From Flavihumibacter soli (GTDB lineage Bacteria; Bacteroidota; Bacteroidia; Sphingobacteriales; Sphingobacteriaceae): a stretch of DNA of 64,000 nt. The notes under the pieces are model-generated. The model saw only the letters and a program-made list of their open reading frames with translations. It did not search any database and had not been told where the DNA came from. The position numbers were made by a program, and so were the translations under genes. The DNA is taken from contig NZ_JAAFZB010000093.1 in the NCBI RefSeq assembly GCF_010692725.1, forward strand, positions 62,001-126,000, written 5' to 3'. Positions 63,667 to 64,000 of the stretch are shown here, piece after piece (the stretch's first letter is position 1; the number at the start of each line of letters is the position of its first letter).

Positions 63667-64000
63667 TTAATAGGGATTAGCTTCCTTTGAAGCGTTTTCT
63701 GCCTGCTGAACCCCTTCCTCGGCTGCGGAGGTCTCCCGGGCTTTGTCTCTCAGGCCTTCTGCAACCCTTCGTCCATAATCTTCATCGCAGGCAGTAAACA
63801 TCTCAACCATTTTATCCTGGATATGTTTTTTTACAGGAGCTAATGTGTTGACCAGGTTCGTGATCAGCTCATCTCGTTCCCATTCTTCAAAATTACGGTA
63901 CGTTTCACCAGCCTGTTTGAAGTCATTCTGTTTCTCGATCTTGGCACGAACAAGCGAGGCCTTATGATGGGGAGTATGATCTTTACCGGATCTGACTGCC
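63667..64000 (-). CDS. catalase, C-terminal part (gene continues beyond the window)
   Basis: Minus-strand frame open to the window edge; reads KDHTPHHKASLVRAKIEKQN, then DFKQAGETYRNFEEWERDEL, ITNLVNTLAPVKKHIQDKMV and DEDYGRRVAEGL, the usual end of haem catalases. A short hydrophilic tail ends in NPY before TAA. The 52-bp gap to the ankyrin gene suggests co-transcription. Confidence 0.88.
   Translation of the reverse strand, partial: AVRSGKDHTPHHKASLVRAKIEKQNDFKQAGETYRNFEEWERDELITNLVNTLAPVKKHIQDKMVEMFTACDEDYGRRVAEGLRDKARETSAAEEGVQQAENASKEANPY

Overview
The window comes from a member of the Bacteroidota, most likely the Sphingobacteriaceae (Pedobacter or Mucilaginibacter type). The signs are a FecI-type sigma / FecR anti-sigma pair next to a SusC/SusD pair, many lipoproteins with a bare LxGC or LxSC lipobox, several Bacteroidota -7 boxes of the form TAnnTTnG, and families common in this group (DUF4256, DUF808, DUF5808, DUF1080, KTSC). 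The left edge holds the 3' end of mnmE and the right edge the 3' end of a catalase on the minus strand.

Layout. 0.9-12.4 kb: a glycan-use locus (ECF sigma, FecR, SusC, SusD, PHP phosphodiesterase, SGNH-type O-acetylesterase, sulfatase), all on the plus strand, pointing to a sulfated and O-acetylated glycan. 13.2-32.6 kb: mixed chromosomal genes: a radical SAM protein with an unusual cysteine spacing, an ABC ATPase with a permease-M1 aminopeptidase fusion, a K+ channel, DUF808, a serine hydrolase interrupted by one TGA, an acetyltransferase, an esterase, an UlaG-like MBL protein, and an AraC / carboxymuconolactone decarboxylase / aldo-keto reductase group. 32.9-46.8 kb: secreted and lipoprotein genes, including an HExxH-TPR protein, a decayed kelch lipoprotein, an erythromycin esterase, an S41 peptidase, two BNR lipoproteins and a TonB-C/MORN protein.

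47.2-52.2 kb is the most interesting region. A divergent WYL regulator, an RtcB RNA ligase and a TROVE/Ro60 (Rsr-type) protein are followed by six tandem structured RNA units (51519-52170). Every unit has the same scaffold: a covarying lower stem, one bulged U, a GC/GC pair and a 4 x 7 internal loop. In five units an 8-bp stem of different sequence follows at a fixed position. All carry the conserved core GCCGUA...AUACUUC. Four units carry tRNA T-arms. One is a circularly permuted tRNA-like domain with a closed acceptor stem, one is permuted through the D-loop, and one small unit shows a tRNA-Asp-like anticodon loop. They fit bacterial Y RNAs (YrlA type), expanded into a six-member array. The two protein genes share a hairpin leader ending in TAAGTCATG.

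52.4-64 kb: DUF1080, TPR, DUF892-like, a metallopeptidase lipoprotein, a CvpA-CAP fusion, an MBL protein, DnaJ-KTSC, an S1-domain protein, a PAS histidine kinase and an ankyrin protein. These are separated by repeat-rich intergenic DNA: an 11-bp direct repeat, CTTCA/CGAAG-loop hairpins, CGCAAAG palindromes and a 24-unit heptamer array touching a start codon. All calls rest on reading the sequence; no database search was run.
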